From the NCBI RefSeq assembly GCF_000213175.1, contig NW_009799100.1, positions 5,242,345-5,306,344 on the forward strand: a stretch of DNA of 64,000 nt, written 5' to 3'. The translations under genes were made by a program, and so were the position numbers. Under the pieces are notes generated by a model, which worked only from the letters and a program-made list of their open reading frames with translations, searched no databases and had not been told where the DNA came from. The stretch comes from Neurospora tetrasperma FGSC 2508. Taxonomy: Eukaryota > Ascomycota > Sordariomycetes > Sordariales > Sordariaceae. Positions 45,168 through 58,329 of the stretch are shown here, one piece after another (positions within the stretch are counted from its first letter, which is position 1; each line of letters starts with the position of its first letter).

Positions 45168-48100
45168 TTACCAATCAACATCACTAAGCTGCAACTTTCT
45201 CACTCTTTGTCCACCCCGCTCCTTGTTCAACCTAAGATCGGAGCGGTTATGGTGATGGGCGTTGAGTTTCTCGTTACCCTCATAATCATCGTTCTCCCGG
45301 AGATCATAGTTCAGGACAAGGTTCTTGATGCGCTGCTGCTCTTCCTTCTCTGCCTGTTGCTTCTTCTTCATAGCAATAGCAAAGTGCGAGTCCGAAGGCA
45401 GTTCAACGGTGCGAGTCTGTATGTGTTGTCAGTGTACTGGACTCTTCTGTGTGGGACTGATGGGTGGTCACGTACCTGCTGGCGATTACCCTTCTTCGTG
45501 AGAAGCGAAAAAGCCATCTTCTCCCCGGAGGGAGGAGCCTCCGAGGGTCCGGCCTCGTTGGCAGTAGAGGACTCGCCAACAGCCGTAGACTCACGAGGCT
45601 TGAGCTTGATGGGAAGCGGCAGGTCAAACTGCTGCTTGCGCTCGAATTTGCGGGAATCCAGGCTCTCGGCCATCATCTTGGCAAACTCGCGCTCAAACTC
45701 GGCCTCCTCCTCCGGATCAACCTCCTCTTGCTGTCTGGTAACGACAATTTCCTCCTCTTCAGATTCACTGTTGTACCTCGAAGTGTTATCCTGCTGCTCA
45801 TTGTCCTCAGCCTCGCCACCACCATCGTCGTCCGACTCGTCGTCCTCATCCTCATCTGGGACCATGCCGTCTTCGTCGTCGGACACGTCACTATCGTTGT
45901 CCTCCGGCTCGACGACCCTCTCGACTCCAGATGTCTTTTGATCCTGGACCATGGCCAGCTGGAACACCTTGGACGCCTCCTCCAGGTTGGATGCAAGCTT
46001 CCACTGCGGCCGCGTGAGGGCGAAGATGTCCTGGACGAGGAACTCGACGTCCATGGGCAGCGGATTCTTCGTATAGATGTAGTACTGGAAGAAGGAGAGG
46101 AAGAAATCGAGCTTCTTTCCAGCAGCACCCTTGTTGAAGAACATACCGCAGGTCTCAAGGATGGTGGAGATGAGGCGAATGCGGAAGAAGTCATCGGGCA
46201 AATCGAAGGGGTTGACGCGGCCTGGAACGGGCGGGCCGCCGTGACCAAACGTCATGATCTTGTACATGGTGTCGAAGATGACTGGGTGCTCCAGCATTCT
46301 GTAGTTGTAGAGCTCTCCAAGGTACTTAACCTCAGCGATGCGGCGCTGGTTGAACTTGAAGTCATTCGACTCCAGGCCGAGGCAGATAGACTCGGTCACT
46401 TGGTCGATGACTCCGACAACGAACTCGCCATGATACTTGTAGAGGGCGCTCAATAGGATGGCCAAGAGATGGATGTTACCATACTTGACTTTTCCGGGCT
46501 TGGAGAAGACCTTGTGCAGAATCGCGACGACCTCCTTCTCTTCCCAGTGCAGCCTGCGGATATGCCTCAAGATCTTGCTGTAGTTCCTCTTGGTGAGATC
46601 GCCATAAATCAACTTGCGGATGAAGAGCTCCATAGGCGTTCTCTCCTTCACCTCAATGGCAGGGCGCTGCGGCGGATCAACATAGTAGACAGCGTTCTCA
46701 ATGAGCATCCTCTCGGCCTGTCCAATATGCTGGACCGACTTCTTGCGCTGCAGCGTCTCCAAGAAGGAAGCCATACGCGGAGAAGTCTCCGGGTTACGAA
46801 GCAGGTACCGGCCGCAGTTCTCAAGCAGGTTGCAAATGATCTCAATGTTCATCCGCGAAAAGTCATCCAAACTGACCTTGAGACAGTGGAAGACAACGTG
46901 CTCCGGAACAATGCCAAATTTGGTCAGCTCAGCCAGGTAGCGAATGTTGCTCAGCCTGACCTGCCCAAGAAACTCCTTTTCCTTGCGCCGCTGGAGACTA
47001 CGGAACTCATTGTCAAGGTAGTCAACAAGGCCCTTGGGGATATCGGGCATGTATTGACCAAGTGTGGCAACAAGCCTAGCCCAGTTCGGGAGGAGATCGG
47101 TACGTCCCTTGGGCACATCGGTCAAGGCCTTGATGAGCCGGTTGCGAGACGCCTTTGAATTGAGGAAGCAGAAGTCGATAGCCATCTGGTCAATGGCGTC
47201 TTTGCTGATGAGCTCAGGAAGGCGCACAAGCAGGGCGTCAACCTGAGCGCCAATTGTCTTGTTCGCAATAGCAATAGACTGGTCATCGGCGGCAGCAGCC
47301 TCGGCCGCCTTGGCAGCTTCCGCGGCTTCAACAGGGTCAATCTTCCTGCCCACCTGTTCATCATCTGCTTTCTTCTTCTTAACTTCTTCAAGCAGAATGC
47401 CAGGAACCTTGCCCTTCAGATCAACCAAGTTTTCATAGAAGCGACGCTCTTCTTCGTCCTCCCATATTCCGGGCCCCTCACCCTGTCCACGGAGGTATTC
47501 ACCGGCCTTGACCAGGCCGATCGTGCCATTTGCGGAGTTGCCCTCATCAGTATCCTTCAACTCAGGCATCTCCGCGCCAATGATATCAGCAATAACCTGC
47601 GCATTGGCCACGAGACGTTCTTGAGCCTTGACCTGCTTCTCAAAGTTTGACTGGCGATCCTCAAAGACCTCTCCCGACTTGACATACGCCTCCGCATTCT
47701 TGCGCGACTGGTTGTAGATAGCCTTTTGGTCCCGAACAAGGTGGCCCTTGACGTCCTCAAAGTAGCGCTTGAGGATATTCTTGAAGCGCTCCTGCAACTC
47801 AGGAGGGGCAAAGGGACCGTCCTGATCCGTGCCCGCACCTTCCTCCTTGTCTTCGGATCCGTCGCCTTCGGTCTCCTCGGCGCCCTTGGTAGCGCCATCC
47901 TCCTCCACGGTTTTACGACCATCTTGGCCCGCAGCCTTGATACCCAAGATATCCCAACTGAAAGCCTTGACGAAAATGACGAGCAAGGGGAGATTGGCAT
48001 GGTCTCGATCGTGATTCAAGAGATCCTTCAGAACTTCGAGCGGAAAGGGCTCAGCACCGCCTCCCTTGCCGGACGAAGAGCGCGGCTTCGGCTCGGCTCT

Positions 48101-48825
48101 GGCTCCCGTGGTCGGTCTCGTAGCGTCGTCGGGGCGAGCAATATCGTCCAGGGTCCGCAGAACATCGACAAGCCAGAGCTCGGTCACGATGCGGAGGAGA
48201 ACGCGCTGTCGAACCAAGCGGTCTTTTTCTTCCTTCTCTCTCGCCTCGGGGGTAAGGGTCTTGAGGAAACTCTTATCGGGAGTGGCCATGCCCTTGCCCA
48301 GAAGCCAGCCCAAGTGTTCGGTAAAGTCGGCGGGTCCGAATCGCTGGTGCAGGGCGCTGACGATCTCGACGCCGGCCTCGATGTCTCCCGGAGACTTGAG
48401 CTTGCAGAGGCCCTCGTAGCATGCTGAGATGATTTCGGAAAGGTATTTGGAGAGGCTGACGGTGCGGATCTCCTGGAGGAAGGTGCTCTGGGTGGCGGCG
48501 GAGATGGTGGTTCGGAGACGCTTGATAAAAGCAGTGTTTTTCTTTAGGGTAGAGTCGAGGGACTTGCTGACGGGAAAGAGATCTGTTGAAAGTGAAGAGC
48601 GTGAGCAAATGGGCCGACTGGATATCGGGCGCAGCAGAATCTCGTAAATCGTACCTTTCTCGCCATTCCAAGCCCTCGAGTTCAGCGCCCGCAGCTCACC
48701 TACGAATCGTTAGCCCAACAAAAGCCAAAGAGCCAAGTTACAGCCCAAAGTGAACGGAAAAGCGGGAGGAGAGGGGGCGGAGGGGAGGGAAGGGCTGCAA
48801 ACTCACGCCGTCTTTGGCGATCCAT
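45168..48825 (-). CDS. upf2: Nonsense-mediated mRNA decay factor UPF2
   Basis: Exons 48825..48807, 48699..48655, 48582..45476 and 45416..45168 join to 1139 residues. UPF2 bridges UPF3 and UPF1 and activates UPF1 on transcripts with premature stops. Three MIF4G repeats are recognisable: about residues 25-240 (SKSLDSTLKKNTAFIKRLR, CKLKSPGDIEAGVEIVSALH), 400-620 (LLPNWARLVATLGQYMPDIP) and 630-830 (IRRLHWEEKEVVAILHKVF; EVKYLGELYNYRMLEHPVIF). A strongly acidic linker lies at about 913-985. The C-terminal UPF1-binding tail contains KNLVLNYDLRENDDY. The first two exons are tiny (19 and 45 nt) but encode MDRQRRELRALNSRAWNGEK in frame with a canonical GTGAGT donor after the ATG exon. No lesion seen. 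Confidence 0.95.
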
Positions 48826-50877
48826 ACTGGGCGATGAGAATCAATGGTATGAACACAGAGCAGTGGCATGCACTGGTGGGTATGCTAAGGGTTGAGAAAT
48901 CGGTAGCGGCAATCCCCATCAGCAATGGTAGACATCGGTGACGTGATACGGCAGGGGAGCAACGGAGCAGGCCACTGAAGGCTCTCGGACTCGGACGAGC
49001 TCAACGACGGATGACCGAGAGACGGCGGCGGTGGTGGTGGGATTGGTGCTTGTTTCGGCGGCCAGAGTTGCGGCTTTTCTTCCGTCAAGGTGTCTGGTCT
49101 GTAGTATCATTCGAAGCCCCGGGGACGGCGTCACGGACGGTGGAAGGGAGAACGCGGTTCGGTTGTCGATCAAAGGTAATGAATGGATGCCCGGGAGGTG
49201 CCTCTCTGTCCATGGGCCAAGCGGGTTCTTCAGCACGCTTAAGTTCGTTGAGTTCCTTGGTTCCAGGTTCCATTGTCTGTGGGGGGTTCCATGGGGGGGG
49301 GGGGGAAAAGGCGTTAGGTTGCGGCTCGCTTCACGGGCATCAGGTCCCCCAGGGCAGTGCTAACTTGACCACCCTACAGGCCGATATCTGAGTCAATTCA
49401 CCAGTGATGATTCCCGCCGCATCAGGAGGACGCCCTCGCCATTCATTGGGCGCCTTAACGCGCTTTAGCGCCTGCGCCCCGCGACCACAGCGGGTGCCTT
49501 AACAGCAGCACCCCACAGTGCAGGCCATCCCCAATTCCCCGACTGGAGCCGCCATTACACTACAGCAATTCAATGACATAGCCAGGGCAGACAGCCACGG
49601 CCGGGGAATTGGAAGGATGGAAGATCTACACCTCTACCATCAGTAGGCTTTGCCTGGCAGGGCAGAGCAAGACAGGGCAGGGCAGCTTGTTGTTTGTCTT
49701 GTTTACCGAACGGTTGATCTTATCGTTGACCCCTTTTGTAATCTGATCGAGAAGTTCGTTGGCTTCCCTTGAGCTCGCTTCCATCTGTGCCCCTGAGTAC
49801 AGTGAGTGGATGGACAAAAACCACAGCTTCACACAAACAGACCACTGATATACCTAGCCTTGACCAAGACGTAAAAACTGTTCGTATTGCAACGCCAAAC
49901 TACCTCATTCCGCTGGGTATCTAAGGATTCTCTTTTGTTTTGTTTTGTTTTGTTTTTCCTTCAGTCTGTCACCAACTCTTTCTTCACATCTCATCCCACC
50001 ACCCAGGACCTTTACCAAGACGTGATCTTTCATCCACCAAATGACTTCAAGCTTCGCACCCACTCCTTCTCTTACTCTCTTCCATATCAGCCCGCCCACG
50101 AATTCTCGCTCTGTCAAACCCACATGACAATCATAGAACAACTAGGAGCGGAAGCAATGTTTAATCATGTCATGTCAGGACAGACAAATCCGAGAGATAA
50201 GACTTCCGCTTCAAAAGCCAAAACGCTAGGTGGTATTTGATATACGATAGACATAAAACAGAAAGGACACAAGACAGATAGATACGAACCAAGAAACGCA
50301 AGGATATAATAATACTAAAACAGAAACAACAACAACAAAAAAAGGTCGGAACAAACTTTCGTGCGTGCAAAAACTCAAAGTGGTATCTTTGTAGAGGTAT
50401 CTTTCCCGTGTGCGCGGCCGTCATCCTGTCACATAACCATCATCCCACATGATGGCCATTTTGGTCTTCTCTCATCTGACGTGAAATAAAGAGGCAAAGA
50501 GATTACTGTTTGCAAATCCCGTGTTCCCCATCAATTTGCGGAGGCCCGGGTTCCCGCAAAGGCGAGACGGTCTCATGATTTTACCCACCCCGGTAAAAAC
50601 AGCGCGCCATCATCTCGTTTCGCAAAAAAAGGCCAAACGAAGCCAGTGAAACCCCCCCATCATTCATTGCCCCTGAGAGCCAGGATCGGAAAAGAAATGC
50701 AACAAGAGACTAGAGGAAAAAGGACAAAGAACGCAGCCGACCAAATGCAGAAGAGCAACTACCGGGGTATTGTACGCCGTTGGGTATATCCAGCCGTAGG
50801 GGTATTTCTTTCTTTTTTGTTTTCCTCGCAAGTGACGAAACGATCCATAAGTCTAAAATCTCGATAGCGGAATGAAC
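48826..50877. other. Intergenic: upf2 promoter and KH-gene 3' flank
   Basis: About 2 kb. A G-run at 49297-49308 is present. A short minus-strand segment near 49707-49784 (MEASSREANELLDQ onward) lies between an acceptor-like CACAG and a donor-like GTAAAC, but no partner exons were found, so it is not called as a gene. Confidence 0.4.
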
Positions 50878-53800
50878 TTAACGAAATGGCCCAGAAAGAG
50901 GGCCGGGGTATCCTGAATTCGTAGAATGAGACGTAGAAGGGCGCCCGCTGTCACCAGAATGGCGGGTGCCGTGGCGTGGAGTAGAATCTCCACCCATGGG
51001 AATGGCCAGCTTGTGAATAAGGCCGTTGGGTTCGAATACACGCGAAGTGCCCCAAGGGTTGTTGTCGTCATCCGGGAGGTTAACACCGCTATCGTTCCAC
51101 GGGTTACGATCAGCGTTGAAGCTCCGGGATGATTCAATCGAAATCAACGAAGTCTTGGAGACATTGGCGGAACCCTTGAAGAACGAATTGGTTGCAGAGT
51201 GAGAGCTGTTCTTTCTGCGGTCCAAGAAGGAAAGAGACATGCTTCCGGGCTTGCGGAGGCGGTCGAAAATGTTGCTGCGCTCACGGACAAGGTCTTCGCC
51301 AAACGTAGGCGTCGCAGGCGCATCCGTAGCAACAGGGGCAGCCACATGCTGAAGAATCTTAGAGTCGAAATACTGAAGCGCCTCTTCAAACGTGTCAGAT
51401 CGGGGACGGGGAATGGCACCCTTGATGACGACTGGCTCAATTCCAGCCGTAGCAAACTGGCTATGGAGGAAATCCATAGCGTCGCGCAGGCCACCGGCAT
51501 TGTTGCGGGTAAAGGCCCACAGCAAAGTGACCGTGGGGGCGGCATCAGCTGCGCGGTCCTCGGTGTTCTCGTGCACAGAGACTTGGACCTCATGCTGAGA
51601 CTTCAGCTTGGGAACAATATTCTGGAGGAATTCGGGGGACTCGAGGAACTTGACCAAAGGCTCAGAGTGCTCCAAAACCACCTCGTGCTTGTCCGGAACC
51701 ATGCCCTATAGCAGTACCGTTAGTTATGATTCGATTGTTTCCAGGATGATCGGCGGCTCTAAACTTACCAAGAACTCGTCAGCGCACATGGGGACCTGCC
51801 ACTGAGGTCCCTGAACAGTCACCTCATCACTAGCCTGTTCGGTGCTGGGGAAGCTGATCTTGCAGTTGTACTTCTTTTCCAGCACTTCGATTTCGGGCAG
51901 ACGGGCCAAGAGTTGACGGTGGTATAGACGATCGACGTTGACGGTTTGCGTGGTGATCTCAGAGTCCTATTTGGGAGTCAATTACTGAATTGGTATACCT
52001 CAAAGAGGGTAACCACATACCTCACGATCAACCATCTCCAGAATCTCGGTCTTTACGAGCTCGAGATTCTGGGCGTTGCGGGCCGGAGTCCGGCAAATGA
52101 CGTTGTCAACACGGCTGTCATCATCATCACGGCCCATTCCTCCTGATTAAACGTTAGCATACAATCCTCATTTATCATTTTATACGGTGGTGAAGTAGAC
52201 TTACCCCGATCCATGGCATTTGAGAACTTGACAAACACGGAGTGCTTCTTCATGATGCGCTGGATATGCTGGCCACCGATACCAATGATACGCTTATGGT
52301 ACTGGTCCGGGACGTGGAAAGAAATGGACGCGGGCATCTCTTGCTCGACCAAAGTCAAACCCTCCTTCATCGAGGTGTAGTTGTGTGCCAAGACGTCAAT
52401 GTTGAAGTTGTACTCGCCAAAGTTGTCGAAAACGATTTGAACATTGCAGTGGCTCATGATCTTGTTGATCTTGCCGTTCTTCTTGCCGCTCACAAATTCC
52501 TTGTGCTCATTGGCGAGTTCAATCTTGACACGAATCTGGTGCTGGACTGTGGTCACGAACTTGATGTCCGACAGGACCTGGAGAGCCTCCTTGACGGCCT
52601 CATCAGAGCCGGTAAGCGTAAAGGCGATCTTGTCGAAGGCGATATCGGCATCGGAGTTGGCGCAAACATCGCTGAGCAAGGCTCGAATCTCCTGAGCGCT
52701 GGGAAGCAGGCGAGGATCCGGCTGGTTGATCCACCAGGATGCATGGTAAAATTGGCCAGCCTAAAAACAGGGGTTAGCTTTGAAGCTAGTCCAGAAATAC
52801 ACATGAAGGGAGCAAAAGCTTACCAATGACATGAGCTCGCGGATGGCACGCTCGACATGGAGGTTCTCGGGACCCTGGAAACGAATCGTGCCTTGTCTGG
52901 AGGCAAGCGGAGGGAGCATGATGAAGACACTGTTGGTCTCCATAATCTTGCGCACCTTGTCCATCCGACCCAGCAAAATGCTGTCAATCTTGGGCATGGC
53001 GATGGTAACATCCTTGACAAAGAGTCTGATAGTCGTCAGGATCTGATGGATCCGCGTCTTGGCTTGCGAAATGGCCTCGGGGGTCTCGCCAGTGATGAAG
53101 ACCTCGTCGGGGTTACGGCGTAAGGCACCAGGGGGGCAGTAGCCATAGGCGTGGGAGAAGCACGGAGGGAAGTAGATAGCCGTGTTGGTGGCAGACTCGA
53201 TGTGTTTGATGTTCTTCCGGTTTCGGCCACACAGAAGCGGTTGCACGCTCAGGTCGATCTGGACAGCATCAACGATTCTCCCAAGCTGTTATGTTGTTAG
53301 CAAGCATTCGATATCACGGGACAATCATTCTTTTTAGAAGTGCCTACAAGTTGGTCGATCTTAATAAGCACACGGGACTTGGCGTGCTCAGCAGAAATGT
53401 GGTCACCGTAGATAGCGACCCTCCAACGCTGGTCTCTGCGCATGGACAAGCCTCCATTCAGTCCGTCCTCAAGGGGAGTGAGCTTGGGGCCCAGAAGAAA
53501 GATATCAACACCACAGAACTTGGAGACCTCGTCCAGGAAGGCAGTTACGGACGGTTTCAGGCGGCCCTCTGTGAGATCGGCGACCAAGTGGCCGTCAACA
53601 TCAACATGGGTGCAGCGCTATTGGACAAAATTAACTTAGCATAATGGGTCACAAAGAAACAGATGGGACACGTGGATAACCCACCATCAGAGAGGGTGTC
53701 TCGTTCAAGATGGTTTCCCGAGTCTTGTAAACACAATCGGCAGTGCCTGACAGAGTCACGGTGACAATCTGGTTGCGGCCATTCTTGGGGGTGGTCGCGT

Positions 53801-54185
53801 TGACGTGGGCCTCGATGGGCATGGGGTTGTTGGTGAGGTCCTCGCAACGGCGGCGGAGGTTCTCGACATTCTGGGTGTGCACGGGGAGCTGCCACACGGG
53901 AACGTCATCGGGGGCATCCTCGGGATGTGTCCATCTCAAAACGGCATCCGTGGTCGAGTGGAGGATGTCCTCGGTGTCGGGGCCAGCGAGATCGGAGGCG
54001 AAGTGGACGTTGAACGTGTAGTGAATCATGGCATCGGGAGGCTGGGGATTCGAGATTGGTGGAGGACCCTGGGGAGCGATCTTGGGCTGGTGCATTATTT
54101 GCGGCATGCCCATTGACGACCGCGACATGCCAAAGTTGGGGCTCATCCTCTCGGGCCAGTGACGCATGTTTGCTAGTTTATTCAT
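50878..54185 (-). CDS. Multi-KH-domain RNA-binding protein
   Basis: Exons 54185..53685, 53617..53348, 53285..52824, 52760..52205, 52142..52021, 51966..51769 and 51705..50878 join to 978 residues. KH domains bind single-stranded RNA through a GxxG loop. The clearest one is RIIGIGGQHIQRIMKKH (about residue 575). Others are suggested at LLCGRNRKNIKHIES (about 275) and LLGRMDKVRKIMETN (about 360), both with altered loops. Repeated alpha/beta modules extend from about residue 50 to 760. The C-terminal 200 residues are Ser/Asn/Gly-rich and probably disordered, ending PGPLSGPFR. Architecture recalls vigilin/Bicaudal-C-like proteins, but I cannot name an orthologue. Seven exons with canonical junctions make this the most interrupted long gene here. 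Confidence 0.82.
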
Positions 54186-56390
54186 CGTGGTCGAGCGACT
54201 GAAGGCGCACGGCTGGGAAGCAGGCTGAATGACAAGGGCGACAGGGAGGCCAGGTCAGGTCAGCAGTATGCCCGGAAATGAGGCCACTGCGCGCTGGCTA
54301 CACTGTAAAAAGAGAGAGGCCGAAGGAGGAGGGGCGTCGTTGCCGGTGCCCGTGTCTGTTGTGTTGGTTGTGTTATGTAGGTAAAAAGGTACCTGGCCCT
54401 CTTGCACACTGCTTGCTGCCTTTCGTCGGATGTCGTGGTGGTGGTGTCTGCTGGTGCGTTCGGGGATAATGGCGGGGGTGGGAAGGGAGACCACAGCGAA
54501 CGAACGAGGGGCAGCGTAACGGGGGCAAAGGCGTATGATGTATGCTGCTTGTGTATGTCGTTTCGTTGTTGTTACTGTCGGTCCTCCTGCTACGCTGCTT
54601 GGTGCTGCTGGTGCTGCTGCTTGTGATGATGATGGCTGGACACGACTGGGGAGGGGGGTGGGAGGGAGCGCTTCGGAGAGGGCGGCAAGGCTCGTGCCAG
54701 GAATCGCAGAACTAAAACGAGAAAAAAAGGGGGTATCTCAAAGAACTTGACAATTGGTAAAAAGGAAAAGAGAAGCGGAAAAGAAGCAAGTGGGATGCTC
54801 TTTTTCCTTTGGTTGATGTATGCAGAAGCAGAGTGAGTGGTGTTCGGGTTGGGGGAGGGGAAAGGTGGAGGAGAAGTAAGATAGACGGACGCGGAGGAAC
54901 CAGGCAAGAGGAGAAACTGCCGCTTGTGTGTAGTGCTGTAGGATACGGATTCCAGTCGGTGGTCGGGGTGCTCAAAGTGGCTCGAGAGTGGCCTGGCTGC
55001 TCAAGGGAATGGCAGCACAAAGGCCAGGACAGACTGCAGCGAGTTCAAGCACACGGCGGCAGTCCACAGTGAGCGAGTCCACACACACTGGACACGGGCA
55101 GTCGGGCAACCGAAGACTGAGAGTCCCGGGCCACTCACCCAGTCTCAGTCTGGGGGGGGGGGGAGTGTGGGAGATGGAAGCTGAGCGACTGAACTGACGG
55201 GAGCACGGACCAGATTGCACGGTAGAGTACCAGGTTGTGGATGGAGCGTGGAGCCATCGGGAGACGCCCAGCGGTGGATCCCCCAGGGCGCCGCACGAGC
55301 CATTGGACAGCTCATTTAAATGGAGACAGACGACTGGTCTGTGCATTTTCCAAGGTCTGCTCCATCGTGACTGGTTCAACCAGCGGGCAAAAGTGGGCAA
55401 CCACTCAGCACCTGCGTAGGCGGTGCAGTGCCATTGCAAGGGAAGTGTGCAGCAGCGAGTGTGCTCTGGCTGCTTTTCACACACTCACACACACACACCA
55501 CACACCACCCATCTCCAATTTCATGGTCCCGTCGTATCACTCGCTGTCAGCATCCAGAATGGCCAGGGCAGTCAGTCAGGCAGGCAGGCCGACATGGGGT
55601 ATGAAGAAGCTCCAGTACGGTATCTTCAAGAGATACCTTTCCCATCGTCGTCTAGCTCAAGCTACCAGGTATAAGACATTCGAGCGGACGGGAATGGACA
55701 GCTCCATCCATTCCTCCATATCGAGGCCAGTCAAGCCCAACACTACACTACTGTACTATGTACTTGCATCTGTACATCACACTGCACACTTGAAACTTCA
55801 AACTGTCCCTTCTTCAGTTTCTTCAACTTCTCACTGGCTTTTCCTTTCCCACTAACCCTCCAGGGTATCCTCGAATGTGGATACGTGTGTGTGTGATGTG
55901 TGGGTGTGCGTGGTGTGCAAGTGTTCAACTCCCGTCCTTCGGCATCTGGCCTTACCTACCAATCAACCAGGCCTGTCCAAAACAACCTAACCTCCGTCCT
56001 ATCCAATGCTGACCACCTCCTATCGTCAACAACGACACAACAACCCTCAACTGTTCAACGAATTCAACCCACCGAAAATACCTGCCCCAAAGAGTGAAGG
56101 GATCGTCAACCGTACCTTAGTCTAGCCTTCCAATGCCTTGCCTGAAAACTGCCTGACATCGTTTGGGCCTGAAGCATCAAGTTCATCAAGGTTACATACA
56201 GTTGGGGATGTCCAGAATGCTCGGTATACCGCAAAGACTCGGGGCATAGCTTTTCAACTTCCAAGGAAATCAGTAGTCTCAGTTCTCAGACCCACTTAAC
56301 CTCCAAAACCCATCCCACCCCCCGACCCCACCCCTTGTTTTTACGGTAGTAGGTCTGAGCGTGTTTTGTACTTTTTAGCCGTTGGTTGTA
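54186..56390. other. Intergenic: KH-gene promoter and border with AT-rich DNA
   Basis: About 2.2 kb of ordinary-composition DNA with simple repeats (GCT units near 54602-54622, a G-run near 55153-55163, CACA run near 55484-55505). No coding sequence recognised. Base composition drops sharply near 56385, marking entry into the RIP-affected block. Confidence 0.5.
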
Positions 56391-56560
56391 AAAGAATAAC
56401 TAGGCATTATTATTCATTAAAAATCCAGTGAAATTGATAAAACTAAAAAGAAATACCCTTTATATAGATTTTTTTATTGTAGTTCTAATGGTAGTCTTAG
56501 TTTTCCTATACGACCAATATTCGTTAAGATACAAGGCTTTAAACTTTGAAGCTTTTACCC

Positions 56561-56985
56561 CCTTAAAGCTACATTACCTTAACGGGTAGTCCGAACTTTA
56601 TAAAAGTAGTACCGTTAGAACCGCCTTATCAAAGCCATCCTCCCCATATAAATATCTCATTCAACACATTAATATTGAGGTTAAAAATAAAAGAAATCTA
56701 AAAGTAGAAAAATGAAATACTATTCCCTTAAGGTTGCATTACTTCAACAAGTAGTCCGAGCGCTATAAAAATAGTACTATAAGAGCCGCCTTATCGAGGC
56801 CATCCTCAATATATATTCTTTATAGTTATACGGTTATTAATAAAGTTAAAAATAAGAAGTGTCCAAAACCTTAAAAGCAATTGCAGCCGACGAAGGTTTG
56901 TCTTTGGGGTTGCATTACTTTAACGGGTGGTCCGAGCGTTATAAAAATTATATATTTAGAAAGAGCTTGAAAATACCATCCTTCA
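56561..56985 (+). repeat. Three degenerate direct repeats of about 165-176 bp
   Basis: A conserved core of about 80 bp occurs at 56561-56643, 56726-56808 and 56904-56983. It contains a GCATTAC(C/T)T element, then (A/G)GTCCGA, then CTATAAAA-like sequence and a GCC..CCATCCT end. Spacing is 165 and about 176 bp, and the sequence after the core (GTTAAAAATAA) repeats too. Differences among copies are mostly C/T and G/A, consistent with RIP. Confidence 0.75.
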
Positions 56986-57454
56986 AATGGTTTAGTCTTA
57001 ATTTTACTATTTTTTCTTATTTTATTATAAAGGAATATATAAAAATAAAATCTAGAGTTTATATAGGAGTTTCTGCAGCCGACGGCGTTTTCGCGCAAAA
57101 TAGTAATAGACCTCCTCTTATAAAAGTTCGAGGAGGGGAGACCCACATATTTGTGGGGCGGGTCCGCTGAAGCGTTGTCGACGGGGGTTAATGTAATAGA
57201 GACTAGAAAATTAAGTATAAGCAGGAAGTATACTACAACATTTATACCCACTAAAATTTCTATATAAGACCGTAATTCTCAATATCCCTACCCTCCAGCT
57301 CCCTTTTTGAGCCCTATAATCTTCTACCCCCCTATAGAGCTTATCGTTGTTAATATCATAATACTTTCTAGTATTTAACATATACCATATAGAGATAGAT
57401 CTATATATTAGGATATTCTATCTCAATATAGAGATTAGGCTTTAGGAGCGTAAG

Positions 57455-57506
57455 GTAGTACTAGTACCAGTACTAGTAATCCTAGTAATCCTAGTAATCC
57501 TAGTAT
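57455..57506. repeat. Short CTAGTA-based repeats
   Basis: Tandem CTAGTAATC units preceded by AGTACTAGTACCAGTACTAG, which is nearly self-complementary. A second patch with ACTAGTAAGCTAGTACTTAC-like direct and imperfect inverted repeats lies near 57745-57800. Origin is unclear; possibly remains of a mobile-element terminus. Confidence 0.55.
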
Positions 57507-58329
57507 AGCCAGCCCGGGCACTACCTCCTCATCCTCCTCCTCTTCCTCCTCCCCCACCACCGCCCTTAAATTAATAATGTACTAAATAACGCCCTAGTTC
57601 CAAACTAAAATTATTACGAACTTAAGCGATACTAGGGCCACCTAGACCCTCGGGACGCGATAGCCCCGCCCCTAAATAGCTAATATAACTATAAGTTAGG
57701 AAAAGGCCCGGAAGGGTGCAGTAGGTGGCTTACTAATGCAGGTAGCTCACTAGTAAGCTAGTACTTACGGTAAACTAGTATTTACGAGTAAGCTAGGGTT
57801 TATAGTAAATTATAATATTAGAATGAATATTATGTAAATTACGGAATTTACGATTATATAGACGGCTAGAGATATATAATCCGTAGTAGGACGAGAAAGT
57901 ATAAAGGGACGATTAGAGAACTTACATTATTAGATAGTTCAATAGTAGTTAACTATATAATAGATTATTATTATTAAAATTAATATTACGTATATATATT
58001 TATTGTAAATTTTTTAGCTTTATTAAATAGTATTAATAGTCTTTTTACTTTTAGCTATTTTATTTAAATAAATTAGATTACTATTCGTTATATATTGATT
58101 ATTCCCTTTAATTTATTTTAAATAGTAATTAAAAGTATTACTTTATTTTATTATATTTACTATTAGAAATAATAATAATTTTACCTATTAGGGTGAATTT
58201 GCGAGCCTTACTACTATATATTAATAGTTTAAAGCTATATAGGATTATATCTACTAATTCGAAGCTTAATTCGAGGTTAGATCCGGCCCTTTTAAAGCGA
58301 AGGTAGGAGAGGACGCCCCGCCCGTTAAT

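Noticed and set aside
49626-49832. Short minus-strand exon-like segment (MEASSREANELLDQ onward)
   Set aside because: Flanked by splice-like signals, but no upstream or downstream exon with coding character could be joined to it.
56859-57170. 103-codon open frame inside the AT-rich block
   Set aside because: Spans one of the degenerate repeats; no similarity recognised and composition is that of RIP DNA.
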